Origin: Gemmatales bacterium | GTDB taxonomy: Bacteria; Planctomycetota; Planctomycetia; Gemmatales; HRBIN36 | Direction: 5' to 3' | DNA: 64,000 nucleotides | Assembly: GCA_025060195.1 (NCBI GenBank) | Contig: JANXCQ010000021.1 | Location: forward strand, 1 to 64,000 | In this document: in pieces, positions 51,049 through 62,192 of the stretch | Position numbering within the stretch: position 1 is the stretch's first letter | Layout: the number at the start of each line of letters is the position of its first letter | Program-made: the position numbers and the translations under genes | The notes under the pieces: model-generated | What the model was told of the DNA's origin: nothing | The model's input: only the letters and a program-made list of their open reading frames with translations | Databases searched by the model: none

Positions 51049-54000
51049 TTAATTCGGGGATGGGTGAGATGCTTTTTCGTCGAGCGTGCGCTGCACTTGC
51101 ACAATGCGAAAGATTTCGAGCACATCATCCACTTTGACATCGTCGAAATTGCTGATCTTGATACCACACTCGAAGCCTTCACGAACTTCGCGTACGTCTT
51201 CTTTGAATCGCCTCAGGGATTCGATAACGGCAGAACGATCAGCGGGTGGATAAATTACGCGACCTTCGCGGATGACCCGTACCTGAGCGCCACGTTCCAC
51301 GACTCCTTGAGTCACATAACAACCCGCCACAGTGCCCACTTTGCTGATTTTGAAGACCTCACGCACCACGGCACGTCCCAAAGGAACTATTTCTTCCCGC
51401 GGCTTGAGTCGGCCTTCCAAAGCCGCCTTCAAATCTTCGGTAAGCTGATAAATGATGTTGTACAAGCGAATGGATACGTTGCGTTGCTCTGCTAACGACT
51501 GAGCGCGATGATCAGGCACCACATTGAAGCCGACAATCAAGGTGTCTTTTGGCGACGCCAAGGCCAATTGAACGTCTCCCTCGGTAATAGCGCCGACACC
51601 AGCATGAATGATCGTCAACTTAATTTCCGGGTGCTGGAGTTTCTCGAGCTCTTTCCGGATGGCTTCGATGGAACCCCGGACGTCGGCCTTGAGGATAATC
51701 TTTAGTTCCTGAACTTCTCCCTTAGCCAGGTCTTCAAGTCGGAAGGTAGCTGGGCGGACAGGGCCGGAAAAACGAAGGCGCTCGCGGCGCTTTTCCACGA
51801 TGGTCCGAGCGGTTGCCAGATCGGGCACCCCAAAGAACTTGTCCCCTGCCTCAGGCACTTCATCCAGTCCTGCTACGGCAACCGGGGTGGCGGGGCCCGC
51901 TTGCTGAATCGGTCTGCCATTGCAATCGAGCATGGCGCGCACGCGACCGTAACTGGTGCCACAAACAATACAGTCGCCGACATGTAACGTGCCGTTCTGT
52001 ACCAGCAAGGTAGCAACGACTCCTTGCCCTTCCGTGACTTTCGCTTCCAAACATGTGCCCAAGGCAGGTTTTTTCGGGTTGGCCTTGAGCTCGCGGAGCT
52101 CTGCCAGGACGGAGATCATGTCAAGCAGTTCTTGGATGCCGCGGGCACGGTCCTTCGCGGCTACGGTTTCGACGAACGGTACGTCACCGCCCATGGTGTC
52201 GGGGATCAACCCGAGGCTGTATAACTGATTTCTTGTCCGCAGCACGTTGGCGTTGGGTAAGTCCACTTTATTAATGGCGACGATAATGGGAACGTTAGCG
52301 GCGCGGGCATGGCTGATGGCTTCCTCCGTCTGGGGCATGACACCATCATCGGCGGCGACAACCAGGACGACAATGTCGGTTACGTGAGCGCCCCGCGCTC
52401 GCATGGCGGTAAAGGCTTCATGGCCGGGAGTGTCCAAGAAGGTGATTGGCCGTCCCCCGTGTTCGACCTGCCAAGCACGTAGGTGTTGGGTGATGCCTCC
52501 AGCTTCGGTACTGGCAATGTCGCTTTCGCGGATGCGATCGAGCAAGCTGGTCTTACCGTGATCCACATGCCCCATCACGGTCACTACCGGCGGACGAGGC
52601 ACCAAGTCTTCCGGCCGATCCGGCGCCTGCAGCTGCTTGAGGATTTCTTCTTCGGGATCGGCCGGCTTTTTGATCTCCAGCTCTAGGTTATACTCAATGG
52701 CCAACTCTTCCGCGAGTTCGTCAGGAAGAGTGGCATTGACGTTGAGCATTTGGCCTCGCTGCACCAATTTTCGCAACAGATCCTGAACCGAGACTCCTAA
52801 TGCCTCGGAAAGCGAACGCACGGTAATAGGGGGCTCGATGGGAACCTTTCCTTTCCTGGGTTGGGTAACAGGCCGCGGTGCAGGGGGTTTTCCCTCGGCG
52901 CGAACGCGGCGAGCGACAGGCCTGGCTTCCTCGGCCTCTGCTTCCGGCTCGACCAAGGTGTCGGCAGCGGTTTGGGTAGCGCGCAAACGTGCCTCTTCCC
53001 GGCGACGCAGACGTCTTTCCTCGCGGCCAATAAATACACCAGGCCGCCGTTTGCCTATGGGCCGCAGTTCATCTTCTTCGTCGGCCTCGATGCTTAAGTC
53101 AACATGCTCCTTGGTAAGCTTTATTTGCGTATCAGCCTTAGACTTCTCGGGTAACTGTAGTTGCTTATCCGGCGGCGACGGGATCGGCTTAGGTTGCTGC
53201 TGTTGTTGTTTGATAATTTCCTCTAACGTGGCCAGCGGTTTTTGTTCTTGCGGCGCTTTAGAAGGCTTATCCTTTTCCTTCTCTTTGGCCGACTTTTGGG
53301 TGGGCTTACGAACAACAAAAGCGACCGGAGGCGTGGTGGAGGTCTTTTGAGGCGCGTGGGTAGCTGCAGGTGCAGAGGGCTTCACTTTTTGAAGAACAGG
53401 GATTGGGCCACTTGTCGCAGTTTTACCCGAAAGGGGAGTCGGTTGCATCGGGGCACTCGGCGGAGAACTTGGCGCGGCAGGAGCAGTCGGACTAGTAGCG
53501 GGCGGAGTAGTAGTTGTGGGCGGCTGCGGCCGCGTGGGCGTGGTTACCACGCCAGGGCCCAGACCTGCCTGCTGCTGGGCTTGTTGTTTGAGTTCCTGTT
53601 GACGCTGCCGCAACTTGTCCAAGTTGACTATGTGTTTTACTTGCTTAGGAACATTCGGGGAGGCGGGCATGCTTGGTCTTGGCGAGGTCGCAGTACTCGC
53701 ACCAGGTTTAGCACCGGGGCTCACCTCCTCTTTGGCCGGCTCTCGACTCGATGTCCCCAAACTTGCTGCGGGCGTACTGATAATTGGCTTTTCCTTACTG
53801 CCGGGTTCGGTAACTGATTCCGCACTCGTGTGTGCAGTCGCGGACGCGACGACGGTAAGCTCCTGAGGCGTAGGCGGCGGCGTTTCGATTGATGCTAAAG
53901 TCTTTTGGTCAACTGCTGGCCGAGTTGCCTCTGGTGGACTCAATTCGGGCGACGTTGCCGCAACGACTGGTGAGACCTCTTGTTGTAACGCTTTCTCGTC

Positions 54001-54288
54001 AGTTCGGGGTGCGCTGACAGGCAAAGCCGCACCCTCTTGTTGTCGGCGATGCGCTCCGCGCAAAATGTTCGCTTCTTCCTCGGTTAACCCACACAACTGA
54101 TTCCGAATGTGGAGCCCCTCACGCTGGGCTAACTCTTGCAAATCGCGCCAGGCAATCCCCAGTTCGCTCGCCAACTGATGCGCGCGAATCTTCGTACCTC
54201 GACGCGATGTCGGGCGTTGTTCACTAATTCGCTCTGTTGCCGTTGCCAAACCTGTCTCCCTCCGTCTGGCCATGCGTGATCTAAGCAC
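51049..54288 (-). CDS. infB: Translation initiation factor IF-2
   Basis: [64 protein letters not shown]; long Pro/Ala-rich N-terminus. Confidence 0.97.
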   Translation of the reverse strand: MLRSRMARRRETGLATATERISEQRPTSRRGTKIRAHQLASELGIAWRDLQELAQREGLHIRNQLCGLTEEEANILRGAHRRQQEGAALPVSAPRTDEKALQQEVSPVVAATSPELSPPEATRPAVDQKTLASIETPPPTPQELTVVASATAHTSAESVTEPGSKEKPIISTPAASLGTSSREPAKEEVSPGAKPGASTATSPRPSMPASPNVPKQVKHIVNLDKLRQRQQELKQQAQQQAGLGPGVVTTPTRPQPPTTTTPPATSPTAPAAPSSPPSAPMQPTPLSGKTATSGPIPVLQKVKPSAPAATHAPQKTSTTPPVAFVVRKPTQKSAKEKEKDKPSKAPQEQKPLATLEEIIKQQQQQPKPIPSPPDKQLQLPEKSKADTQIKLTKEHVDLSIEADEEDELRPIGKRRPGVFIGREERRLRRREEARLRATQTAADTLVEPEAEAEEARPVARRVRAEGKPPAPRPVTQPRKGKVPIEPPITVRSLSEALGVSVQDLLRKLVQRGQMLNVNATLPDELAEELAIEYNLELEIKKPADPEEEILKQLQAPDRPEDLVPRPPVVTVMGHVDHGKTSLLDRIRESDIASTEAGGITQHLRAWQVEHGGRPITFLDTPGHEAFTAMRARGAHVTDIVVLVVAADDGVMPQTEEAISHARAANVPIIVAINKVDLPNANVLRTRNQLYSLGLIPDTMGGDVPFVETVAAKDRARGIQELLDMISVLAELRELKANPKKPALGTCLEAKVTEGQGVVATLLVQNGTLHVGDCIVCGTSYGRVRAMLDCNGRPIQQAGPATPVAVAGLDEVPEAGDKFFGVPDLATARTIVEKRRERLRFSGPVRPATFRLEDLAKGEVQELKIILKADVRGSIEAIRKELEKLQHPEIKLTIIHAGVGAITEGDVQLALASPKDTLIVGFNVVPDHRAQSLAEQRNVSIRLYNIIYQLTEDLKAALEGRLKPREEIVPLGRAVVREVFKISKVGTVAGCYVTQGVVERGAQVRVIREGRVIYPPADRSAVIESLRRFKEDVREVREGFECGIKISNFDDVKVDDVLEIFRIVQVQRTLDEKASHPSPN

Positions 54289-54649
54289 CGCCAGACTTGC
54301 CTAATCGGATTGCAAGTACTCACATAGATAGCCCTCCCCCAAAGAGTTCCAATTCCCCTTCCTGGCCGCGATGCCGACGCATACAAATCGGCTTTGGGGG
54401 TAGGTTAGCATGCGTTGTTCGTAATATTTTACGCTATTGCTCTATCTCGAAAAGTCCGATTTTGTCATGGTTTGGACGGCCCCCAGCGATCCGATCGTTT
54501 CCGTGTAAGAAGCGAACGTTGAGCAAAGCTAGAGCTTGGTCTTGCCTTGGCCATGTTGATATGGCATAAGCCAAGCTTCCCGATGGTCAGCCCTGAACAT
54601 CTGACCACGCAGAATACCGCCCCCATTCGCGTGGGAGACGACTTTCTGT

Positions 54650-55264
54650 ATGCCGGCACGGAAACCGATACCGCGGCGTGGAGTCCTTATGGCCGCATGC
54701 GGCTGTGGGTGGATACTGGCCGTGACAGGATGCATGATGTTCCCGCATTCTTGGTCCACATGGCTAATTCCCGAAATGAGCGTTGAAAATCCCCTGTTTA
54801 TTCCTCAGGCACACGAATCTCAGGCTTACGAGCTGGTCTTCCGCAAAACGACCGACGCCATCGCTGCTTTTTTTCCGATCGCTTATTCCAACCGCTATGA
54901 TGGGCGAATTGAGACGGATTATCTAGTCTCCGCGGGCTGGCTCGAACCATGGAACCCACTGCCCTACGACAAATACGAGGTTACCGAGACCACGCTGCAA
55001 AGCGTGCGCAGACGCTGTGTCGCTACCATAGTGCCTGCGGAGGCCGGGGGATATTATGTAGAAGTCAAGATTTATAAGGAACTGGAAGACTTAGCCCGTC
55101 CTGCCTACGCTGGGGCCGGTGCTGTAGTTCCGCGTCTGGAGGAAACGCCTGGTCGCATCTACGTAACGACCACTGCAACGCCCGCCCCCAAACAATGGAT
55201 TCCCGTAGGCCGCGACTATGCTTTCGAACAGGTCATTCTCTTACGCTTGAAAAAGTGGCTTTAG
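54650..55264 (+). CDS. Putative lipoprotein of unknown function
   Basis: Hydrophobic leader MAACGCGWILAVTGC with lipobox-like VTGC. In-frame start at 54689 also possible. Confidence 0.6.
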   Translation: MPARKPIPRRGVLMAACGCGWILAVTGCMMFPHSWSTWLIPEMSVENPLFIPQAHESQAYELVFRKTTDAIAAFFPIAYSNRYDGRIETDYLVSAGWLEPWNPLPYDKYEVTETTLQSVRRRCVATIVPAEAGGYYVEVKIYKELEDLARPAYAGAGAVVPRLEETPGRIYVTTTATPAPKQWIPVGRDYAFEQVILLRLKKWL

Positions 55265-55286
55265 CGCTAAGGGTTCTTGCTGAGCA

Positions 55287-56405
55287 CTAAGTAGCGACCG
55301 AAGTTGCGGCGACCGAGAGCGAGTCGCTGCCATTAGAAGCAAGCGACTGCGCTGGCAAGCCGAGCATAGGCATGTCCACGTCGTAGGGGGGACGTTCCAA
55401 TGCGGCTTTTATGATGAGCTTCAACAGTTCGGGGAAGGAAATGCCCGCACGTTCCGCCTGACGGGCAATGCCGATGCCTTCATCTAAACACGGATTACAA
55501 TTGACATCTAAGACGTGGGGCCGGCCACTTTCGTCCAGGCGCACGTCCACGCGTCCATAGCCCCAACCGCCAACAGAGCGAAACGCTCTCACGGCCATCT
55601 GATTGATTTCCTGGAGCAGCGCAGGCTCTACTTCAGCGGGACAAATCACGGAGGTACGCTGATACTCCTCAGTGTTTTCGAGCCACTTTGCCGCATATGA
55701 CATGATAGGCGGAATAGTTGGTGGTAAACGGGAGTAATCCACTTCCGCTAAGGGAAGCACGCGTAGTCGCTGACCACCAACTAACGCGACATTAAATTCT
55801 CGTCCCGTCAAAAAGCGTTGCACTAAGGCAGGTTGGTTGAATTCGCGGAGGATGTAACTAACCTGCTGGCGCAGTTGCGTCTTGTTATACACCACCGAGT
55901 TGCGCCCCAGACCAATGCCGGCGTGTTCTTGGCTGGGCTGAACAATCAGAGGAAACTGCCACTTATGTTCGCGGACCGCCTTCACTGTCTCCAATAGCGC
56001 GGTGTTGGGTGGCACGGGAATACCTACGCCACTCAACAGGCAAGCGGTCATATACTTGAACCGACACAACCCTAAGGCTAACGCTGGCGAACCGGTCATG
56101 GGGAAGCCCATCATGCGTACCAATGCGGCCACACGCATTTCGTATTGAGCCCCGTGGACGACGTCGTCGTACTGGTTGAAAACCACATCCGGTCGCAGCC
56201 GTTTGAGCAGGCGCTGGAAGCGAAATAGGTCATGGGCCAGCGCTACCACAGTCACCGTGTGGCCAATCCTGCGCAGCGTGCGCGCCAATCGACGTATCTG
56301 CGCTCGCAGGTCGCGCATGCTGGCGCGATCTTCCGGGAGATCTGGCGGCGCTACCCGCGCCGCGTTGTACACTAATGCTATGTGTAACCGCCTCATGCTC
56401 GACAT
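55287..56405 (-). CDS. ATP-grasp ligase, D-Ala-D-Ala ligase-like
   Basis: FPLIVQPSQEHAGIGLGRNSVVYN, ALVQRFLTGREFNVALVGG, GWGYGRVDVRLDESGRPHVLDVNCNPCLDEGIGIARQAERAGISFPEL. Confidence 0.83.
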   Translation of the reverse strand: MSSMRRLHIALVYNAARVAPPDLPEDRASMRDLRAQIRRLARTLRRIGHTVTVVALAHDLFRFQRLLKRLRPDVVFNQYDDVVHGAQYEMRVAALVRMMGFPMTGSPALALGLCRFKYMTACLLSGVGIPVPPNTALLETVKAVREHKWQFPLIVQPSQEHAGIGLGRNSVVYNKTQLRQQVSYILREFNQPALVQRFLTGREFNVALVGGQRLRVLPLAEVDYSRLPPTIPPIMSYAAKWLENTEEYQRTSVICPAEVEPALLQEINQMAVRAFRSVGGWGYGRVDVRLDESGRPHVLDVNCNPCLDEGIGIARQAERAGISFPELLKLIIKAALERPPYDVDMPMLGLPAQSLASNGSDSLSVAATSVAT

Positions 56406-56575
56406 TTTTCCGTCGTGAGATTACCTGTTATTAATCGGCAACAAGAGAAAGTCTCTATCACTGAGCTCGTTTAGGAGTTTCAATAGGCGGTGTGTAGATC
56501 GTGCCTTCTTAGTTTCTTTGGCCATTATAATTTAGCGTAGTGGCACCAAGCAGGCATCATTAGGCATTTTACGAC

Positions 56576-58912
56576 ATGAAGCGTGTCGCAGAATCTTGGC
56601 GCCGAATTGCAAAAGCCTGGTTGATACTGTGTTGGGGACTTGCATTCTTGCCTGACGCACATGGACAAGTACGCATTGAGGCAGTACACGTCGGCTTTGT
56701 GGATAAGTACACTGGCGTTAGTTACGGACGTTTTGGACACTGGTTACCCGTTCGAGTGGTTGTGGCTAGTGGCGGCGTGGCGGAGTTCCAGGGCTACGTT
56801 ACGGTTAGCATGCCCGACGCGGATGGCATCGTTCACGAAGCAAAGGCTGAGGAACTGATCCAACTCTCTCCAGCGAAACCGCGCCAGGCCGTTTGGGCGT
56901 ACGTGCCCTGTGGACATGGGAAGTTGCGCGTTCAGGTGCGCGATGCGCAGGAGCGAACTGTCGCCAGCCTGACTCACCCAGACGATTTGGGGCAAACGCA
57001 CTTATGGCACTTAATAAGGCCTGCAATCTCGCACATCCTGGCTTTAGGGGACCCAGCGGGATTGCATGAAAACGCTGCTGCCCAGGAATCTGGTCCTGAC
57101 CCCGGTTATCGGGTTTGCCATCTGGACACACCACAGTATCTGCCTGAACGCTGGTTTGGTTACGACAGCGTTCAGGCGATTGTGCTAGCGACAGGTGGGT
57201 CAGCTGGCGAGCCGTGGTTGCAGGCTTTACGCGACCGCCCAGCTTTAGCTCAAGCGCTACGCCAATGGGTGCAACAGGGCGGACACTTAGTGGTGAGCGT
57301 GGCCGAGCGTGCGAATTGGCTTGCCCAAGCGGGACGATTTCCGTTGGCTGACATGTTACCTGGTGATTGGCCCCTAGGTCGACAAGTATATCCGGAATTA
57401 CTAGTTGGCATACGAGAAGTGACCGCCACGAGGCATCGAGAACCGACTGCTTTGCCCACGCTCCGTACAGACTGGGCGGAATTCCGTAAGAAGCCCACGG
57501 CGACACAACGGGCTTTCGCAGCCGACCCGCTTAAGCCCGCAGTATTGGTTTGGCCCTATGGTTTGGGTCAGGTGACGTTGCTCACCTGGGACACAAATGT
57601 CGGCCCATTCACGCGATGGAGTGGACGAAAGGAGTTTTGGGAGTGGCTCCTAGAAACCGAGCCCCTGCCTGCCCGTCAAGCGTTTCGCACTACTCTGACC
57701 ATGCAACGAGAGCCCGAGCCCCTGACCCAGCTGATTCATCCCTTAGAACAATTTCAGACCGAGGAAATCCCTTTTTCTCACGCGGCCGGGTTCATGTTTT
57801 TGTATCTCCTCTTAGCTGGCCCGGTGGACTACCTCATTACTGTGCGGTGGTTACGACGGCCCGCGTGGGCCTGGCTGACTTTTCCCCTGATGGTGATGGC
57901 GGTTACACTGGCGGCATGGTTATCGGCTTGGGCGATCCACGGCGATCAGTTGGCTGTGCATGAATTGGTGGTCTATGACTTGGAACTGGAAGCGTCTTCG
58001 CGCGGAGCCACTAGAGTGGTACGCGGTAGTGCTTCTGCTTGGCTGGTGCTGAAGAGTCCCCAGCTAGCCGCTTATTCACTGGGCATTGGCAGTTCAGCAT
58101 CCGATGCCACTGCGACGATCTCAAGCCAGCCCGCCAAATCTTTCCCCGCCTCTGTCCGTGAAGCTGTCCTTGGCTGGGCAGTGCGACCGGATGACGATGC
58201 ATTGCAGCGCGGCCAACGCGAGAGCTTGGTGCAAGGTGCGGTGCGAATCGCACCGGGGCAGGGCCGACTGACTCATTTGCCCATGCAAGCATGGTCGGTC
58301 AAAACGTTGTTCGCCCGCTGGTTATTGCACTGGGATGTGCCGCCCACCTTAGCTGAAGCCCGCTTGCGGGCACCTGACTTGAACACAATACGAGGTGAAC
58401 TGGTCTGGCACGGCGCTTGGCCCTTGCTGGGAAGCGAACTTACCTTTGGCATCCGCGTCTGGCCTTTGGGAGACTTGCAACCTGGTCACAAAGTTCAGGT
58501 CCAACGAAACGATGTTGCCTTATTAGATCGGCAGCGTTTACAGAGTGCTCAGATAAGTCGCGTTGAGGCCGAGGTAGTCACACCAGCCACTGCAGTCGAT
58601 CCAAATAAAAAGGGCTTCGATAGCCTAACGTTGGTCGAAACCTTACGTCGGCTCACTTTTCAACGGTTGTTTATGGCCAATCGCCGTCAGGCAGCGCAGC
58701 CTTATTTACCTTATCTCGATCAGAGCAAACGACTGCGCCAGGGACAAGCTGTACTTTCTGGCTATTTGCCTGTTGAGGAGATGCCTCTGAATCAACTATC
58801 GCACAGGCCCAGTCTTAGTTCTACCTTAGGCTTTTTGGAACCTGCATTGCCCGGCAAGCTCCGACGCTTGGTTTTCGTACGCTTGTATATTCCTCTAGCC
58901 GAACAAGACTAA
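56576..58912 (+). CDS. Large secreted/membrane hypothetical protein (GATase1-like central region)
   Basis: Signal-like N-term, Rossmann-like VQAIVLATGGSAGEPWLQALRD...LRQWVQQGGHLVVSV, TM segments near FMFLYLLLAGPVDYLITVRWL. Confidence 0.65.
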   Translation: MKRVAESWRRIAKAWLILCWGLAFLPDAHGQVRIEAVHVGFVDKYTGVSYGRFGHWLPVRVVVASGGVAEFQGYVTVSMPDADGIVHEAKAEELIQLSPAKPRQAVWAYVPCGHGKLRVQVRDAQERTVASLTHPDDLGQTHLWHLIRPAISHILALGDPAGLHENAAAQESGPDPGYRVCHLDTPQYLPERWFGYDSVQAIVLATGGSAGEPWLQALRDRPALAQALRQWVQQGGHLVVSVAERANWLAQAGRFPLADMLPGDWPLGRQVYPELLVGIREVTATRHREPTALPTLRTDWAEFRKKPTATQRAFAADPLKPAVLVWPYGLGQVTLLTWDTNVGPFTRWSGRKEFWEWLLETEPLPARQAFRTTLTMQREPEPLTQLIHPLEQFQTEEIPFSHAAGFMFLYLLLAGPVDYLITVRWLRRPAWAWLTFPLMVMAVTLAAWLSAWAIHGDQLAVHELVVYDLELEASSRGATRVVRGSASAWLVLKSPQLAAYSLGIGSSASDATATISSQPAKSFPASVREAVLGWAVRPDDDALQRGQRESLVQGAVRIAPGQGRLTHLPMQAWSVKTLFARWLLHWDVPPTLAEARLRAPDLNTIRGELVWHGAWPLLGSELTFGIRVWPLGDLQPGHKVQVQRNDVALLDRQRLQSAQISRVEAEVVTPATAVDPNKKGFDSLTLVETLRRLTFQRLFMANRRQAAQPYLPYLDQSKRLRQGQAVLSGYLPVEEMPLNQLSHRPSLSSTLGFLEPALPGKLRRLVFVRLYIPLAEQD

Positions 58913-58997
58913 GCTATAAAAGTAATCTGGCCTAAGTCATCCACATGCAATTATTGGGTTCAGCCAATCGCACGAAGGAACCCCTTAACTCAACCAA

Positions 58998-60884
58998 TCA
59001 TTTGGGAAGTGGTTGACCGGGTATTCCGCCGCCCAATGAGGTTGCCAAGAATTGTAGAGCCTTGCTGATGGCTGGGTAGGATGCGGCAAGTGTAATCCGA
59101 GCCACTTCCTGTTCTGCAGCAATCTGCAAGGATTTTTGCAAATCTTGCACCAGTTCGGGGGCGAAGGCAGCAAGCTGCAGCAAAATAGGCTGAACATGGC
59201 TCTGGTAAAGCGTTTGTAGAAGCGAAGCGACCTGCTTAGCAGATTCCGCATCCGGGAACACTCCTTGCAGCTGTAACTCGATGGCTTTTGGGGTCATTTC
59301 GACTTTGAGGCACGCGTGTCGTATTTTTTCAAGTAAAGACAGGTAAAGTTGCACTTCGGCGGGTGGCGGGCCGAGAGCCTTCAGTACTTCGTTCAGCCGA
59401 ATATCGCGAATTAGCACCGCCAAATGTGCATTGCCCACCCGGTGTGCCAACGCTTCCCAAGCTGTTGGTACGCCCGAAGGCAAGCTGCCAAATAAGCCAG
59501 GCACCGTTTTGTGGAGCGCTTCCGTTCCCGCGATGACCACGTCGGGGGACATGAGACAAGCGAACCACTCGAACATTTGACCGTCCTTGCCAAACAACAC
59601 AGTCCGTGTTCCGATTGTCTCCTCCCGCATTTCCGTGCTCTCAGATGCCAACAACATTCGCAGCTCTTGTTCGTTTATGGGCTTGTGAAGGCGAACGATC
59701 GCCGCGCCGGGGGTTCGTCTTAGGTCTAAGGAAAAGTCAGACCAATTTACTGAAACGCAGAGCATGGCTTCAGCGATGTTCTCGGGTTCGAACGGAAACG
59801 AGCGCACAGGATTGAGAGGGGTCGGAACCTTCTTACGTTGTTCCTGGACAAATTGCCGGAACATGGGATGTTGGCTCAGTTCTGCGACATTCAAGCAAAA
59901 GATGAAATTGGCCTCTGCGGGTACGTAGCGCCAACATTGCATTTCGGCTAAGGGGCGGGGTGGAGCCTCGCTGACAACTTGACCAACAAGGGCAAACCAA
60001 TCTGTTACCGGAGGAGTCAACTCCGGCTTCCCCGCGGTGGAAGTAGGTTTACTTGCTGAGGTGTTCGTTCCGCCTGACAAATTACCAGTGATACCTGAAC
60101 CCCCAGCCTGTGCTCTCGGCGATGTATCAGATTGCCCCGCAGTCGGTTTCACGGTAGGCAGTCCCAGCATTTCCAAAACAGGATCAAGCCAACCCATGTA
60201 CCAGGCTAAGCCGAGGCCGCCAGCCATTAGCAGCAGTAATAACAGCAGTACAATCCAAATCCATCCGGATGACTTCTTCCGGGGCTCTTCGCCGCTTAGC
60301 TCCAAAACTTCAGGTTCCGCCTCACTAGCCATCGTTGGCTCGGGTTCGACACCCGCTGTCTCAGCGTCCCGAGCCTCCGTAGGCGGGACTTCGTCAGACG
60401 GTCCGACAAGCTCAGAGGGAAGTGGCGGAGCTCCAGCTTCCTCCTCAGGAGGCAGGTCAGTCCAATCGCGCGGCACGGTACTTTGGCGACTTTGGGGCGA
60501 AGATGTCGCTGGACCGAGTTCCTCCTCCCAAGGCTCTGGCTCTGCCTGGGCGCGCGGGGGTGCAGGAGTTGGTGACTGAGCGGGCGCTTGAGGTGTGGGG
60601 GATCGCGCCGGTGCTGACGCGCTCGATGGTTCTGAATCCGCCGGGCCAAGTATACCTTCCATGTCCACCAAGGACACGCGGGGCGATTCGGCAGCGGCAC
60701 TGCTAGCTGAGTCCGCACCCATACGAGGCGCCACGCTTGGTGTCACGTTGCCGCCTAAAAGATGGGCAGGAACTGGAAAGATTGCTTCGCAACGTGGACA
60801 CTGGATCCGCTTGTCCGGAGTTAAGTCTGCTGTAGTCTTGAGAGGTGCGCCACAGCGGACACACTCAAACCGCGCCACTGGCAT
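58998..60884 (-). CDS. Membrane-anchored hypothetical protein with N-terminal zinc ribbon
   Basis: FECVRCGAPLKTTADLTPDKRIQCPRCEAIFPV (two CxxC), Pro/Glu-rich linker, single TM WIWIVLLLLLLLMAGGLGLAWYMGW. Confidence 0.7.
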   Translation of the reverse strand: MPVARFECVRCGAPLKTTADLTPDKRIQCPRCEAIFPVPAHLLGGNVTPSVAPRMGADSASSAAAESPRVSLVDMEGILGPADSEPSSASAPARSPTPQAPAQSPTPAPPRAQAEPEPWEEELGPATSSPQSRQSTVPRDWTDLPPEEEAGAPPLPSELVGPSDEVPPTEARDAETAGVEPEPTMASEAEPEVLELSGEEPRKKSSGWIWIVLLLLLLLMAGGLGLAWYMGWLDPVLEMLGLPTVKPTAGQSDTSPRAQAGGSGITGNLSGGTNTSASKPTSTAGKPELTPPVTDWFALVGQVVSEAPPRPLAEMQCWRYVPAEANFIFCLNVAELSQHPMFRQFVQEQRKKVPTPLNPVRSFPFEPENIAEAMLCVSVNWSDFSLDLRRTPGAAIVRLHKPINEQELRMLLASESTEMREETIGTRTVLFGKDGQMFEWFACLMSPDVVIAGTEALHKTVPGLFGSLPSGVPTAWEALAHRVGNAHLAVLIRDIRLNEVLKALGPPPAEVQLYLSLLEKIRHACLKVEMTPKAIELQLQGVFPDAESAKQVASLLQTLYQSHVQPILLQLAAFAPELVQDLQKSLQIAAEQEVARITLAASYPAISKALQFLATSLGGGIPGQPLPK

Positions 60885-61085
60885 GAGATTTCTCCCGTTA
60901 TGCGATCATTCCCCGCTTTCTACCCGGCTGAGCCGACTTCGCTTCGCTATCAATTTAGTCCTCAGTTTGCGAGATCGCAAGCGTCGAGCGGACTTAGCCA
61001 ACCAACTCGATTTCCTGTTATCTTACTTTACATACCTGGTATAATGAGCATCCATCGCAGCACTACAGCCGCAGGAGTAAGCAAA

Positions 61086-61994
61086 ATGGCGAGGATACTC
61101 GTCAGTGGGTCTTCGGGTTTGATAGGTTCGACGCTGGTACCCAAATTTCAAGAGGCGGGCCATGAGGTCGTCCGTTTGGTACGCCGCCCTGCTCAAACGC
61201 CTAACGAAATCTTTTGGAATCCCGACTCGGGTGAGATTGATCGTGCAGCCCTAGAGGGATTTGACGCCGTGATTCACCTTGCCGGTTATGGTATCGCCGA
61301 GCGGCGTTGGAACGATGAGATTAAGGCCTTGATCCGTAATAGTCGTGTACAAAGCACCAAGTTGCTCACGGAAACCCTTGCAAGCCTGTCAGTTAAGCCA
61401 CGAGTGCTAGTGTCGGCATCGGCAGTCGGCTACTATGGCGACCGCGGCACGGAAGAACTTAGTGAAGAAAGCCCGCCGGGGAATGATTTCCTGGCTCAGG
61501 TATGCCGGGAATGGGAAGCGGCTACCCAACCTGCGATGCAAGCAGGGATTCGCGTGGTTTGCTGCCGACTGGGCGTGGTACTCAGCGACCGCGGGGGGGC
61601 CTTAGCTAAGATGCGAATGCCGTTTCTCCTCGGTCTGGGAGGACGCATCGGAAAAGGGCAACAATATTGGAGCTGGATTCACATCAGCGACGCCGTGCAG
61701 GCTTTCATGTTTGTGCTCGAACAGGAAACTCTCGCAGGGGCCGTCAACTTCACCTCGCCTAACCCGGTCACCAATGCTGAGTTCACCCGCACGTTAGGGC
61801 GGGTGCTACGCCGACCCACGATCTTTCCCATGCCCGCATTCGCTGCCCGGCTCATATTTGGCGAGATGGCCGACGCTCTCTTTCTCAGCAGCGCTCGCGT
61901 TGTGCCCAAAAAACTTACCCAAGCAGGATTTTCATTTGAATATGCAGAACTAGAGTCAGCTCTTCGTCATCTATTGCAACGGCCGGCTGGTTAG
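61086..61994 (+). CDS. TIGR01777 family NAD-dependent epimerase (YfcH-like)
   Basis: MARILVSGSSGLIGSTLVPKFQEAGHEVVRLVRR, VIHLAGYGIAERRWNDEIKALIRNSRVQSTKLL, SASAVGYYGDRG, WSWIHISDAV. Confidence 0.94.
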   Translation: MARILVSGSSGLIGSTLVPKFQEAGHEVVRLVRRPAQTPNEIFWNPDSGEIDRAALEGFDAVIHLAGYGIAERRWNDEIKALIRNSRVQSTKLLTETLASLSVKPRVLVSASAVGYYGDRGTEELSEESPPGNDFLAQVCREWEAATQPAMQAGIRVVCCRLGVVLSDRGGALAKMRMPFLLGLGGRIGKGQQYWSWIHISDAVQAFMFVLEQETLAGAVNFTSPNPVTNAEFTRTLGRVLRRPTIFPMPAFAARLIFGEMADALFLSSARVVPKKLTQAGFSFEYAELESALRHLLQRPAG

Positions 61995-62192
61995 TGCCTG
62001 GAAGTTGGCGCAGGGTTTGCAACAGTATCGTCTGATGCCGATGTCTCAACCTATGCTGGGGCCTGCTGTTGTCAAGGCTATGTCAGTTGTCACTGAGCTT
62101 TCCTATAATCCTTACTGTATCGCCTTAGGGTGTGGGGGAGGGAGAAGCGAGTAACGTGCAGCCAGCGTGAACAGCATCTCTCCCAGGAACTC

